64,000 bases of DNA, from contig CM018051.1 in the NCBI GenBank assembly GCA_008638375.1, forward strand, positions 13,974,969-14,038,968, written 5' to 3'. This DNA comes from Nyssa sinensis. Taxonomy: Eukaryota > Streptophyta > Magnoliopsida > Cornales > Nyssaceae. Below, piece by piece: positions 1 to 12,466 of this stretch. The position numbers and the translations under genes were made by a program. The notes under the pieces were generated by a model that worked only from the letters and a program-made list of their open reading frames with translations, searched no databases and was not told the DNA's origin. Numbering within the stretch: the stretch's first letter is position 1; every line of letters starts with the position of its first letter.

Positions 1-654
1 GCACGGCCAATTAAGCCTAGCCGCACGTTGCCCACTTCTCTTTTCTTTAATTTTTCCTGCTTTCCTTTTCTTTTGCACTTGCATTGTGCGGGCCCCACAC
101 CTCACATCTTCCTTTGACTTTTCTTTGTTTCTTTTGTTTCTTGGTTCAGCTTCCAGCGCTACACGCCTACTTCAACTTTTGTTTCTTTTTTTTTTTTTTT
201 TTCTTTCCACCTCAGCGCCTCTCAAAACAGTGCCTTCCTTTTTTTTTTTTTTTTCATTTTCCTTTTCCTTGTGCTTCACTCCAGCCAAGCCGCAGTAGTT
301 TCTTTCTTCAGCTTTATTTCTTGATCTTTAGCCGTAACCTTCAAAACAGGATATAATTAATGTAATATTTGAGATATAAATATTATAAAATAATACTCAA
401 ATATATCTTGTTGTAAATAAAAATTAAATTAAATAATATCAATTATATCTCACATTTTTATTCTTATTTTAGTAATTTAATCAAATGCACTTTTGCGTAC
501 TCATCAAGTGTGCTAGGTGTAACACCGCAGCCGTGAGCCCAAGCCGCCGAAATACCATCAGGGATTGTGTGAGTTCATCCCACCTAAATCCAAAACAGTA
601 GCCACCCTTTTGACAATGAATAAAATATTATGTTTGTTTCTTTGTTTATTTTGT
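1..654. other. Non-coding T-rich stretch, no gene seen
   Basis: The stretch has long T runs (around 185-202 and 239-254) and pyrimidine-rich DNA. The open frames over it are low-complexity Phe/Ser/Leu strings without domain signatures. No repeat boundary or splice-bounded exon is recognisable. The similarity to the right-hand block near 34835 begins only close to position 655. Confidence 0.6.
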
Positions 655-689
655 CTTTTGCTTCACCCACTTTATTTCATACTTTATTT

Positions 690-1395
690 TTTCACCATGA
701 GGCTTACTCGTTGATAAAAGGTAGAAGAAAACTCAATGATCCTATTTGTCCTGTTTGTAGTGTAGAAACATTTGATTTTAAGATGCCAGCGTTCCGCACT
801 TGTTTGGATGAGCTCCCCCATTGGGCTTGTCTCAGTAGACATTACAAGCTCCTTCATTATCCTCATGGTGAACCAGTTTACATGAACAAGCCAAACATGA
901 TTCCAGAAGTGGTGGGAGCCATGTATGCATGGTAGCAACTTTCTCCTTCTTTGGTGTCACTTTGGAGCTTCAATCATTGGCAGTGTCCAGAGCTTGGTGT
1001 TGTGAAAATATATTTTGATGGGGCTTTTCTGAAGCTTTGTGGCTAGAGAGTAGAGATTCAAATGGTATTATCCTAGGGACATCGGGAGTTAGCCTTTAAG
1101 CTTTTGCAGTTCGTAAGGCTATGGAAGTTGCAGCTGATTGGGGATTCTCTTCAATTGTTTTCGAAGGCAATACTCAAGGGCTCATTGTGAATGTTCTGGA
1201 GAAGTGACCCCTCCCGTTTCTCATGGTGTAATTGTTGACCATGTTTTTCGGTTAGCTGTTTTCTTTTCTGCATATTCTTTTCGTTATGTTCCTAGGATTT
1301 GTAATAGGACTGCTCATGAAGGGGCTCCTTATACCCTTTCCTTTCTTGGCGTGAGGTCTATCTTCCTTCACTTGAACATCTAACCCTATAAAATT
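690..1395 (+). mobile_element. LINE (L1-type) 3' remnant: partial zf-RVT and RNase H
   Basis: Degenerate coding sequence of a non-LTR retrotransposon. A short cysteine-containing piece resembles the end of the zf-RVT zinc-binding domain that follows plant LINE reverse transcriptases. A plant LINE-type RNase H domain follows (about 955-1383), recognisable by VVKIYFDGAF and by a later stretch matching FEGDTQGLIVNV in the partner copy. Several stops and frameshifts break it, so it is dead. About 200 bp of the zf-RVT region kept in the partner at 34890-35740 is missing here. The reverse transcriptase itself is absent, as expected for an old fragment. Read from translated motifs only. Confidence 0.7.
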
Positions 1396-3547
1396 GTATG
1401 CAGTAAGGCTTTTTTCCAATTCAATTATATTCTCTCTTTCTACCGTTTTGGGAGAAAAACATGACATTTATCATCTCTTGATGTAAAATTCTTTCACGAT
1501 AATAGTGTAATATTATTTGAAAAGTTACTATTGGAATACTTTTTTTAAGAAGACTAAGAGCATCACCATTGAATCTGACCAGAATACTTATCAGACAAGT
1601 TAGTCTTGTGTTAGAGTAACTTTAATGCATGTGTTATCTGATTTGTTAATTCTATAATTTGACATTTATGTAAAAGTTACTGCTCTAATAGAGTGCTATT
1701 AGACTTGCCAACAAATGACAATGTTATTTTTAATGTTATATTTAGCATCAAAAATAGGTAATGCAAATTTATGACATATCATAAAATACATTAGCATATA
1801 TCAATTGAAAGTGGGTCTATGCTACTTTTTCAAATAAATGCCACACAAAGGTGGGTCCATCCTACCTTTTCATCAAAAAATGGTTGTTGTATTAGAAAGA
1901 GTTGTGTAACCAAAGGTCTTTCATAAGGTCATGTATTATAAAGAAATTCACTTTCAAAACAATTACATGTATTATAAAGAAATGCACTTTCAAAACAATT
2001 AATCCAACAGGTCCACAGTCTATTAGTAAGACAAAAATACCCATTTTCTAACCGGCGGTGAAATTAAAGGATTCCAAACTGTCTTCCCTTGAACATGTAT
2101 TTGAACATGCATGAAACTAGGAGAAGGCACATAATTTTTTCTCAAACTTTTAAATCCAATAACTTGAAATTTATAAATCCATTTTAAATAAAAATAATAT
2201 ATTTGAATTCTAAACTTCAAGATCTATCAAACAACATTCATATTGAATATGAAAATTTGAAAGAAAAAAATCGTTTCAAAAGTATAAAATTTTGTCTCAA
2301 TAAAATTGTAAAATTTTATACTTCACGGTGAAAAGTTGTTCCAACCAAAAATGTAAATTTTTATATTTTTTTAAAACTATAAAATTTCACAATTTTATAA
2401 AAAAAAAATTGAGAAAATTCTTTGACCACATGTTAAATGCTCAAAACTGACTTCCAAAGTTGTGAAAAATTGTTAAAATAAAAATTAATATCTAAAGCAC
2501 AATTGATTAAAAAATACACATATTAATCAATTATATATTTGAATTCTAAACATTGAAATCTATCAAAACAAGACCCAAATTGAATATGAAAAATTAAAGA
2601 AAAAAATCACTCAAATTCTGTAAAATTTCATATCAACGAAAATGTAATTTACATTGTTCTAGTGAAATTTGAAAAGTGTGAAAATGTACACTTTCATAAA
2701 AATTGAAAAAAATCTCAATTGTTATTAGTTTTTCAACCATGTGTTGAATGATCGAAAAACTTTTAAGGTCGTACAAATGTGGAAAAAAATAGTATTTTGA
2801 AACATAATGATTAAAAATTCACTAGTTGTAAAAGTGTAAAATTTTACACTTTTTTAAAATGGAGAAGTGAGACAAAATGACAAGTACAATTCAGTAAACT
2901 TTGAAGAATACAATGCTTGACATCACAACTTTCTAGCCAAACACGAATGTGAGGTTAAAAAATTAATAAAATTTATAAATAAAAAAATAAGATGTAAAAG
3001 TAAAGTCACCATAACCCTAAACTGTTTGCAAAATGGTTTTAGAAATTAGAAAAATACATGAAGTTTTCCTTTGACTGTTGAGTAAATCGTTGGAACATGG
3101 GAAAAGTGAAAAGAAATAAAAAGGTAACTTGGGTTTCAAGTTTCAACAGAAGGTATATTTGATTCTCTCTGTGCAACTTGGAGCTTCCCAATTGTTGGAG
3201 ACTCGAAGAGCAAAAGCGCCATTAAGATATTTGTGGGCCCGTGTCTTGATCAGAAATTATCTTCGACAACTCTTGATTTCTCAAGTTGCAACTTGGCTTT
3301 GCGATATGCCTGGATGATTAGAAAGTTTTGTAGAAATCATTGTTTGAATGATTCGAAGCCAAATTTCACCTTTTTTGGATTCAATATTTTCAATTTGAGC
3401 CCATCTATAAAGATTGCCATCTTCAATTTAAGCCCATCAATGCTGGACGGCGGCAACAGTGGATGTTCTTGGCTTGTGAGATCAGATTGTCTGAGTTAGG
3501 AAAAATCCTCAAGTTTCCAACGACGCGAGAGAGAAAGAGAGAGATTT

Positions 3548-3586
<39 letters not shown>

Positions 3587-4300
3587 AGGGGACTCGTGAG
3601 AGGTGTTCTCTGATTTGAAAATTTTTTATTTTGGAAGTATATGTGTTATTAGGGTATTATTTTCATTTATAAAAAAATTATAGATATCATATCACTATGA
3701 GCCTAAGTTTCAAATAAGAAATAATTGAGTCCGTAACATCAGATTGAAAAAACGACTAGATCTTATAATAAAATGGCATCTTTTTCAAGGATTTTTCATT
3801 AATTAACTTTATTAAAAAAATGATATATTTTAGTATTGGAATAAAGTTGTCAAATTTTGACATTTTTATATTGTAATAATATTAAAATATAAATTTGATA
3901 TGAATAAAATGAGATTTAACATTAGAAATAGTCTTAGTTGCTTTTGTTTTAACTGGGAGAGAGTTTTTCAATGTATATATTAGCTGGTGATAAGTGATGT
4001 CAAAATTCTACACATGATATATCAACTATTTAACAAAGCTTTTGGCCACCGAATCCAAAACAATTGAGATAATAATTTAAAATCCTACTAAAATTACTTT
4101 CTTTCATAGTTAATGTCAACTTATTTAAAATAATTGAGATAATAATTTTATTCTCCTGTTTTGTCCATTGTGGCTGGCAAAAGGCGTAGCCCCATTTAAC
4201 AAAGCTTTTGGCCACCGAATCCAAAACATCCATCACTAAGATATGCATTGGAGATGAATTTTAACACTAACTGATGAAACGGACACTAACATGTTACAAA
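1396..4300. other. AT-rich non-coding DNA of the duplicated block
   Basis: This stretch matches 35741-38540 and consists of A/T-rich DNA with many aaaatttta-type words. The only frames of note (3129-3317 and 3233-3499) are open in part in both copies, but they start at non-ATG codons, differ between copies and show no domain I recognise. I see no gene. Confidence 0.6.
3545..3586. repeat. T-run followed by about 29-base G-run
   Basis: Thirteen T run directly into about 29 G. The right-hand copy has a shorter 18-G run with almost no T at the matching place (37872-37889). Long G homopolymers are rare in plant DNA. The tract could be real and unstable, or an assembly or sequencing artefact. Confidence 0.9.
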
Positions 4301-4524
4301 CTTAGGGGTGATTATGGGCTGGGCTTGATAGGTTGGTGTTTTAGACAGGTAAATGTCCAAGAGACTCTCCTATTAGTTATATGCAGCAACAAATGAAGTC
4401 CTTCCTCTTGGAGCACATGATATATCAGCCCATGGTGGATAACAAGCCCATGTCAGATAAGGACACTGCTCTGATCATCTGGTTGATGGAACATTTCATG
4501 GAGTATAAACCATGTGATCCATGA
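4300..4524 (+). pseudogene. Unidentified gene fragment, copy 1 (MVDNKP fragment)
   Basis: A frame from the ATG at 4381 to the TGA at 4522-4524 encodes 47 residues rich in Met and hydrophobics, including LLEHMIYQPMVDNKPMSD and ending YKPCDP. The same frame is open at 38619-38762 with four or so amino-acid differences and few silent ones. A third, more decayed copy lies near 24925-25100. I do not recognise the family. It looks like the last exon of a gene carried along in the duplicated DNA. The substitution pattern gives no sign of current selection. Confidence 0.4.
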
Positions 4525-5589
4525 TTTAGAATCAGAACACGTGTGATGATCTTAAAACATCTGATTCATGAACTACATGAATCTTTTGTCTAATCAAACA
4601 AACGGTTCAGAATTTGGCTTGAAATTTTTTGCCCAATTAATGGTGCTGTAGGTTAAAAATATATATAGTGATAATTAATTTATGTGAATTTTATGGTGCG
4701 AGTCCTAAGCTGATTTGTTATTTTGTGAAGTTTATAGTGATAATTAATTTATAGTGGAGGTAGCATCATATTACTGTTTTGATGGACTATTTTCTGTTGT
4801 AAAATTTTTTTTTAATAATAATAATTTTACATTTAACTTTTTCTTCTAATTTAAAAAAAAAAAATCTCTTCTAAAATTTGTAAAAAAATAATAATAATTT
4901 ACATATAAATTCTCTTCCAAAATAGAGCTTTTAGGTTTGAGCCGGTCGCTACATATAACCCAAAAGATTTTATCATAATTTTGCAGCTTCTTTTTTCTTT
5001 TTTTTTTTTTTTTTTTGTGCGCATTTATTACATATCTATTTTTTTTTCAATAATGCGAAGTCTACTTAAAATTTAATTTTATATATTTACTTTTATGAGT
5101 TGACAGTATTGTTTTAATTAAATAAGATTAGCGTTAGTCTTTTATTTCAAATAATCAAATTATGATTGATTCGTGTTCTTATTAGTAAACGGTGTTTCAA
5201 TTTGGAATCTGATACCGTTGCAGCCAATAATTATGTGCGTGTTTTTTTGGTAGATTCATCTTTCCATTTCTCTACTTTATAAATTTGATTAATTTGTTTG
5301 TGAATTGTCATCTGATGAGATTTTTATTTTTATTTTAAAGGAATGTATATGTGTATTGGAAGACATTTTCAGTCAAAAGTTGCACCTCATTAATGATGTG
5401 GTATTACTTTGATTATCCGAGACTTACCAAACAGTTGACAAGAAATGGCCATTAGACCTAGTAGTCTCATCTAATATTATTCCATCCCCCAGTAATAAGA
5501 GAGAGAGAGAGAGAGAGTTAATTCACTCTTATTTTGTCTCTTAAACAAACGTGACCTTAGGAATGAAAATGACTAATAATATTTTTATC
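4525..5589. other. AT-rich non-coding DNA
   Basis: Matches about 38763-39895 in the right copy, with a (GA)n run near 5500. No coding frame or structural RNA is visible. Confidence 0.6.
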
Positions 5590-7285
5590 CTGTTATTTTA
5601 TCAATTTTTTTTATTCGTTGACGTAATTGTTCGAGTGTTAATAAATGTAGTCTCTCAATATATACGAATATTAGTTAATTCAGTCTCTTGATACTAGATA
5701 ATGAAATGTCTTACTCTTAAGTGATATGATTATATTACCTAATATCAAAAGATTTCATTGACTATTATCCGGATGAGTAATGTTATGCTGACTTAAAACT
5801 TTTACCAAAAATGTTTACACAGTTGATGTGGCAGCATTATCTTGGTTTTATATCACCACATTAATTGTGTAAATATTTTTGATAAAATTATTGAGTCAGC
5901 ATATCATTATATTCCAAGAGACTGTATTAACTAGTATCTGAATAAACACGTCAGTATGTATAAGAATTTGGTATAATGTCATAGTAGGACTAGCATTATT
6001 CAATGAAAATTTCATCTGATTTGCTGACATCTATCATAAATTGTCTCGAGAAACGAGTTTGGAAGAAGTTCTATAATCAAAACTTTGCATCGATAGCATG
6101 CTTTAAGAATAATCCATAACCTACATGGTGCAATTGGTTATGTTTAGCCTGAAAATCATGCTAGATGATTTTACCAAACTTTAAAAACTGTTTTTTATGT
6201 GTATTTTTCTTTTTCAAACACATTGTTAAGATATAATTCTAACAATGTTGACATGGAAAATGTGCAATTCAAGAATATTTTGTAATAATATATTGCCCAA
6301 AAGAAATATTGATTTTACTGACAAATCTAATTACAGAAGCATACCAACCAGTCAATCATAATCTATTAAGAGTGATTATTAGACAAACTGTGGATCCTAA
6401 GCAAGCTTAAAGTAACTGGGTTAGGTTGGGCCCACAAGGAAGTTTCCTAATTTTGAGCTTCTGAGTTACGTGACTTTGAGTCTTAGACAAGAGGAATGTC
6501 ATGTTTATCCCAAAAAAAAAAAAAAATTCTGCAAAAAGTATTTTTACAAATGAGTTGGCGGTATTATATTGATCTCATATCATATTACGATGTGATATTA
6601 AACTAATATGCTATTTTCAAATTAAAATAATAAAAAAGAATTGATAAAATTTTCAACTAATGAAAATAGTAATGCTATTCTTACTATGATATTTGACCAA
6701 GTTTTTTTATTTGTTAATGTGATTGTTCAAGTGCTAATGAATGCATTCTCATGATGTTAGTCAATAAAGCATTTTAGACATATGTGACATGATTGTATTA
6801 CCTAGTGTTCGAATAACCAGGTCAACAGATAGAAGAATTTAATAAAATATCATGATAAAAATAGCATTATTCACATCATAATATGATAATATGATATTAA
6901 ACAATACATCACTACAAAATCAAAATAATAAATAAAATTTTCAACTAGGAATAATTTTGTCCCTTAAATAATGAAAGGTTAGGTTAGACGGTTACTCTGT
7001 CTGTACAAATATTGTGAAAAAATGGCTCATGTTAAATGTATTTAAATAGAAATCCGTTTTTAAAAATAAAATAGAAATTTCTAAAATATTTATTATAATA
7101 AAATTTAATAAAGTAAAAAATAGATTTTTATAGAAAGAACTTCTACAATAATAATAATAATTATTATTAGTATTATTATTAATTATAATCTATATATATA
7201 TATATATATATTCCTTTCATGGGAAAAAATAAATTAAATATTTTTTGAGCCTGAATTTTGCTCTCTTATTTTGTTGATTTTGATT
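5590..7285. other. Segment present only in the left copy
   Basis: The right copy passes directly from the word matching 5585 to that matching about 7290 (near 39900), so about 1.7 kb is inserted here or deleted there. It has internal similarity between about 5580-5760 and 6660-6850, with related words near 5940-6000, which suggests decayed tandem or dispersed repeats. It ends in a (TA)n run at about 7190-7211. No coding capacity is seen. Confidence 0.55.
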
Positions 7286-7922
7286 TTGACTTTTTTCAAA
7301 ATTCTCTCACCCTAAAAACACCATGAAATGCATTCCTTTGCGTGCAATACAAGTAAGATTAAGAATAACTTTGCTTGGACATCAACATGTTTTCACTTGG
7401 ACTTCATCCAATCCAAACTTAGCAAGATCTTACAATGTGATAAGCTATTTGATAACTGAATTAAGTTCTTTAAATTAAAATTTTTAGTATTTTTTTCAGT
7501 TAGGTGAATGTTTGGCCAGCCCCAGATGGCTCTTTTTGGCCACCATACACATCATTTTTTTGATCAATCACCATTTCAAGCTTCACAAAAACCCAGTTGG
7601 ACAATCTCACCATGAGTGCTTCTTCATTTATTAGTGTAAAGATTCTTAAAATGCAGACAAAATGCTTGCTCGGAAACTAATTCAAGATTATTCATTCTAC
7701 AATCCAATTGTCAATTAATCTCACTAAATTAATTCTTGGTTCAAAAATGAGTAAGAAAATCCAGAAGGTGAATGAATTCTTGTAGCCATCAAGGTAAAAC
7801 AAAAAATAAATAAATTACTTTCTAGTTATTTCAAAAATCAACTAAAAAAAGGCCCTTCTTAGTAAGCAGGTCCATTCTATTAGAATGAGTGGTCAGATAG
7901 GCCTCTATGTTATCCAATATAA

Positions 7923-7988
<66 letters not shown>

Positions 7989-8115
7989 TTCTTATACAAT
8001 GTATTTTATTTTGAATTTAATTATCAATGGGTGTAATTGGCCATGTTAGTTAAAGAATTTGATCTGGTAAAAATCATTATTAAGTGTAATCTGCAAAGAA
8101 TTCAGGTTGGCTTAC
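7286..8115. other. AT-rich non-coding DNA
   Basis: Duplicated DNA matching about 39905-40500, with a left-only stretch at about 7850-8065 that holds the (TA)n(GA)n tract. No gene is seen. Confidence 0.6.
7921..7986. repeat. (TA)n(GA)n compound microsatellite
   Basis: A TA run of about 24 bases continues into about 42 bases of GA. It lies in a stretch present in the left copy only. Confidence 0.9.
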
Positions 8116-8455
8116 TCAAACTACAACTTTCATGCTTTTTTTTTTTCTTAATTTTTTTAAATTGTGACCAATCTTTTTCCATTTTCCAAATAAATATTTA
8201 TAAAAACTTTAAATTTATTTTTATATAAAATAAAAATAAGTTATTTACCTTAAATTTATTTTTAAATAAAATAATAAACAAACTTCAAAAAAAAGTTTAA
8301 AAACTTTAGTCAAAATTGAATAAATAAATAAATAAAATAGGTAGTTTTATCATTTTGAAGAGAACAAAATTAACTAGAAAGAAACTTCAGAAGAAATCAA
8401 TGTAATTGTCAAAAATCTCTAAAAAAATTAATTTAATTTATCTAAATTTAAACTA
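8116..8455. repeat. AT-rich miniature element, degraded copy
   Basis: Shares ordered words with the element in intron 1 of both TNLs: a T-rich start, taaaaataagttatttacc, tagttttatcattttgaagag, and the tail words aatcaatgtaattgtcaaaaatctct. The right-block copy is at about 40965-41275. The ends are eroded, so the boundaries are approximate. It is non-autonomous, with no coding capacity. Confidence 0.5.
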
Positions 8456-8858
8456 ATACATAAGGTTTACACTGATAACAGGCTCTTTTAAGTCTTGAGC
8501 TAATCAATAACCACAATTATTATTAGTTTTGTTGGGTAAGCAAACTGATAACCACATCAATAATAAAAAATTTCCCGTTAAAACCCGCCCCAGGATGCAA
8601 AATTCTATACTTATGATTTAATTATAGCTAATGTTTTGAAAGCTAACACCTTGCATTTTGATCAAACCATCCAGGCATGATCGTGTATACTTCTTCTTTT
8701 TTTTTTTTGTTCGTTCATTCTTTTTTCTTTTCCAAACCCTCGGACTTGAGAGAAGCCGATCGACAACAACAAATTTTATTTCAGGTCTCTAAAACGACTA
8801 CCTAAAATAATAAGTATCTTTAAATGAGTGCCATTTTTTGTCCTTTTTACTTTATTAA

Positions 8859-8988
8859 AAGTATAATAATTCACATATATAATATTGTGTAATTATAATC
8901 CTATTAGAATTATACAATATTATATATATGAATTATTATACTTCTAACTAGAATTATACAATATTATATATGTGAACTATTATACTTC
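8859..8988. repeat. AT-rich foldback with three arms
   Basis: A 36-base arm (8859-8894) is followed, after 13 bases, by its near-perfect inverse complement (8908-8943). A direct repeat of that second arm follows at 8953-8988. The partner block has the same arrangement at 41676-41805. The structure would form a strong cruciform or hairpin. It resembles a very short foldback element whose right arm was tandemly copied before the block duplicated. Confidence 0.75.
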
Positions 8989-9353
8989 TAACATACCTAA
9001 TGATCTATGATTTTGAGCTTAACCAACCTTTTCTTTTTATTACATGACTTTATCAACCATTGATTAAGGTGAAAGTATAATCAAATTCATGCACATGTAG
9101 TTACCGATGAGATTATGGTATTCAAGAAAGACAAAATTTACTCATAGGACTAATATAGTTAGAAACAGTACATGAAAGTGATGCTGAAGAAGAGGCAAAA
9201 GTTGTTACTTGTAATTGTAGCTTTGAAGCTTGCAAGTGTAATTTCAAGCATATCCTCTGATTGGATACAACCAAAAAAGGTTTGATTTTATTGACAAGTA
9301 CATCACAACTACTAGCATTCTTTGTTCCGGCAAGTCAATCAAATTTTTTTGTT

Positions 9354-9360
<7 letters not shown>

Positions 9361-9402
<42 letters not shown>
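9361..9402. repeat. (TA)n(TG)n microsatellite
   Basis: About 24 bases of TA run into about 18 bases of TG. The partner block has only a remnant (tatatatgtgtgatg) near 42170. The open frames over it are artefacts of the repeat. Confidence 0.9.
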
Positions 9403-9785
9403 ATGATGTATGCCCATCAATAAGTTGGCCGGCTGGCCCACGACGAAACTTCCTAGTTAGAACCCAAAACCCTTTATTTCAAGTCACGCGAGGGCGGACA
9501 GTGTTGACCGGAATACTTGTCTATTCAAAATATATAAATATTTCTAATACAAATCCAAGTGATTGTGATATGATTATCCTCAAATGGGGCATGCACTTTT
9601 AAAGAAAATATATGAAATAATAATCAGGTTTAAACTCGGTTATTTTTTATATTTTGGATTTGTGAAAGCGTAAAGAATTTGATAATGTTATGAGTTTTTC
9701 TATTATGTACGTCGATGCAAAAACAAAATTTTATCAATAGGACGACTACAAAATCGAGTCACTTATGTATTTTCACAATTTAAAT

Positions 9786-12461
9786 CTAGAGGTCTCGCGA
9801 TGGTAATTTCAGAAAAATCTCAAAAAGAAAACTGAGAGAGGGTCGAGGAGAGTTGACGGATGACCAAGTATCCTCCCACACTAACCCCGTAACTTCAACG
9901 TGGGATAAATATATGTGTTGCTTGAAATTTGAAACCAACTAGATAATGATAAGAACTTTAATCTTATCACAACTCTCATTCAAATCTTGTGGATGTTCAA
10001 ATGGCTATGGGTCCGAGTTTAACCCGACCCAATATCCAAAATCTCTCACCTATCCACATAGGGTGAGTACTAAGTTCTCTACATCACCTTCAACACACGA
10101 AAAATGGATCGTGTGTGACCGGACGAGAAAGAACAGGGTAGGTGTACTATATCAAGCTACTATCACACCAACATAGTACCTCACTACAAATGGCCTTGTC
10201 TATGGCCCAAACTATTCCATTACACCAGATTCAACATCCTTTATCCCTTAAAAGAACTAATCTCAGTATGATGTTTGATCCCTCCAATCTGTATTGGACT
10301 CATGATCATATCGATAAACACATAAACCGACAGATCGTCCGGACTATGAGTCACAACATAATAGTGTATTACAAAACTATCTTCCCTATCTACTTACACT
10401 AATCCAATTAAACTTAACTGCTTTCTTAGACACGTCCCGCCAGATCGTATCAGTCATGATCCTTTAGGCACATGCTAAAGTAGCGACATCAAACCCTCTC
10501 TTCATAACGTAGTCTTAGGTCACAAAGGGCGTTTCTAAGATCTCACACAGTGACGAAGCATGGATACATGCATTCACTCTCTTTATAAAAGGTCACATCA
10601 ATAGCACATACAATATGTAATGTATGCTGCAATAGAGCTCCCATTCAATTGGGCATGTCAATCTCAATCTCAATCTCAATCTCAATCTCATAAAAAGAAG
10701 AGTATACGTTATACGAATCTTAGTCTAGTCGTTATCTAGCGTATGTCGCTATCTCAACACCCCTGGTCACTATCTTAGCGCTTAACCCGAACACTCCAAT
10801 CCCGTCGCTTTCTTAGTGCCTATCTGAAAGTTCACATTCGGCTTTCTTCAGGTTACATGAGGTGTGTGGTCAACTTTGATGCTCGATTCTTTAAAAGAAT
10901 CTCAGCTTAACCCTCATTGTCAAAGCGATATATATGATAAAGATGAATTCTCCTTCTAGCCAAGAATTCAATGTCTCATCTTACTCGCTATCTAAGCGCC
11001 AAGGCGATTGTTCATGTGAGAGAGTTAATTGAAACTCGTTGACATCTTTCATGTATGCTTACAAAATCAACCACTCATTTCAATATGAACACATAATCAT
11101 TTAATGATAAAATAATGTCACACGGTGTCTAATACATCAAATTCAAAATAAACCCAACCATTAAACGCATGATGTAAAATATCACTAAGTATGGGCTTAG
11201 GACCACCTCTCTTTGCGCAACTCTATCTCAAACATGTGTAGTGAGAAATAATGTCAATATGTTTAGTTTTTCCACCACAACTATTAGTTTACCAGCCCAC
11301 TACCGAGCCTTAGCTTCCTACCAAATGGCAAGACGCACGGTTTTGTCCTTATAGACCCTAAGTCCAAAAGACATAACCAAAATGGGAAAGTCATTAACTG
11401 CACTCATATCCTTCAAACTTTTAAAGCTTATTAACAATGTGGAATAAAGTTGCACCGAATGCAACACTTGTATATGTTAGAACTGTCATACAATAATAGC
11501 TAATAAACATATCATCCTGCTTACACGGCGCTATATTAAGACGCTACTAGGATCTCCACAATCAAACTACTACCTCAATTGCGACGACCAACTGTGTATT
11601 CTTAACATCACTTAGAAATCAAATAAACCAATTAACTATACTCCATTGAGCAAACACTAAATCGTTCTTATAGTTTGATCATCTATACAAGCAAAGCACT
11701 AAGTTGCTCTAAATAGGAAATTTCACAAAATATCTCTTTCACTACTAGTCCAATTGCAATGAACAAAACTAAAGTATGCCCATATTAATATGTCAATAAG
11801 TTATGATCGTGCTAACAAGATTGCTTATAGATTTCTCAAGACAAAATGAGAAATTCCTAAAGGCAATCTCCATGGAACTCAAATCTAAGCATAGTCTACT
11901 TCACCTATGTCTTTCTCAACACAGGCCAACCACCTCCAAGTAGTGACAATTAATTCCATATATGTCAGCAACTACACAAAAGATCAAAATGCTTTCTTTG
12001 GACTGTTCGTGGCTTCATTGATCATCATAAAGCCAATTATTCGATGAAATCTAAAATTCCACTGATTTGACAATTACTTTTGGTTACAAGTAAATAATTG
12101 AGCAAACAAACTTTACGCTCTTTGTTCATTAACCTTAAAGCCCAAAATTGCATAGACGATTACTTATGTCACAAATGAACACTTGAGCAAGCATATTTTG
12201 TGCTCTTTGTTCATTGACCTCGAAGCTCAAAACTCACAAAGAATCATCGTCTAATTCTATTTAGAAGAGATAATCTCTTAGTCCATCTAAAAAAGCTTCT
12301 AATATCCAACATGTGTGATAATAATTGGAATAAGGTAGATGGAGACAATTCTCACCACTAGGGAGAATATCTCTCTTCATAGTCAATACCCCCTTAGTAA
12401 TAAAATATTTTTCAAAAGGTTAGGGCAAAAACACTAGTTAATCAATCGTACACAAAAGAGA
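9786..12461. other. Older inserted DNA, left part; no gene recognised
   Basis: Unlike the surrounding duplicated block, this DNA is absent from the right copy. It is less AT-rich, with stops in all frames over most of its length. The two open frames near 9946-10402 do not resemble a known protein. Around 10720-11000 several imperfect palindromic words like cgctatcttagcgcc recur. It continues on the far side of the LTR retrotransposon at 22317. It is probably a decayed element, but I could not identify its class. Confidence 0.45.
10658..10690. repeat. (TCAATC)n short tandem repeat
   Basis: Five and a half copies of a six-base unit in the older inserted DNA. Confidence 0.9.
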
Positions 12462-12466
12462 TCAAC
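12462..12466. repeat. Target-site duplication, left (TCAAC)
   Basis: The five bases immediately before the LTR retrotransposon are identical to those immediately after it at 22312-22316, as made by integrase on insertion. Confidence 0.9.

Larger units (their letters stand above)
655..9785 (+). repeat. Left copy of a segmental duplication (partner about 34835-42570)
   Basis: The block matches 34835-42570 in the same orientation and order. It runs from a LINE remnant through a T/G homopolymer tract, the MVDNKP gene fragment, an AT-rich element and an AT foldback to a shared end in the words acaatttaaatct. The partner continues within about 230 bp into TNL copy 2. Here the similarity stops near 9785 and resumes near 26820, just before TNL copy 1. 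The ancestral unit was therefore this block plus a TNL gene, and about 17 kb now separates the two parts. Left-only segments lie at about 5590-7285 and 7850-8065. The offset between copies shifts from about 34.3 to 32.8 kb because of such indels. Confidence 0.85.
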
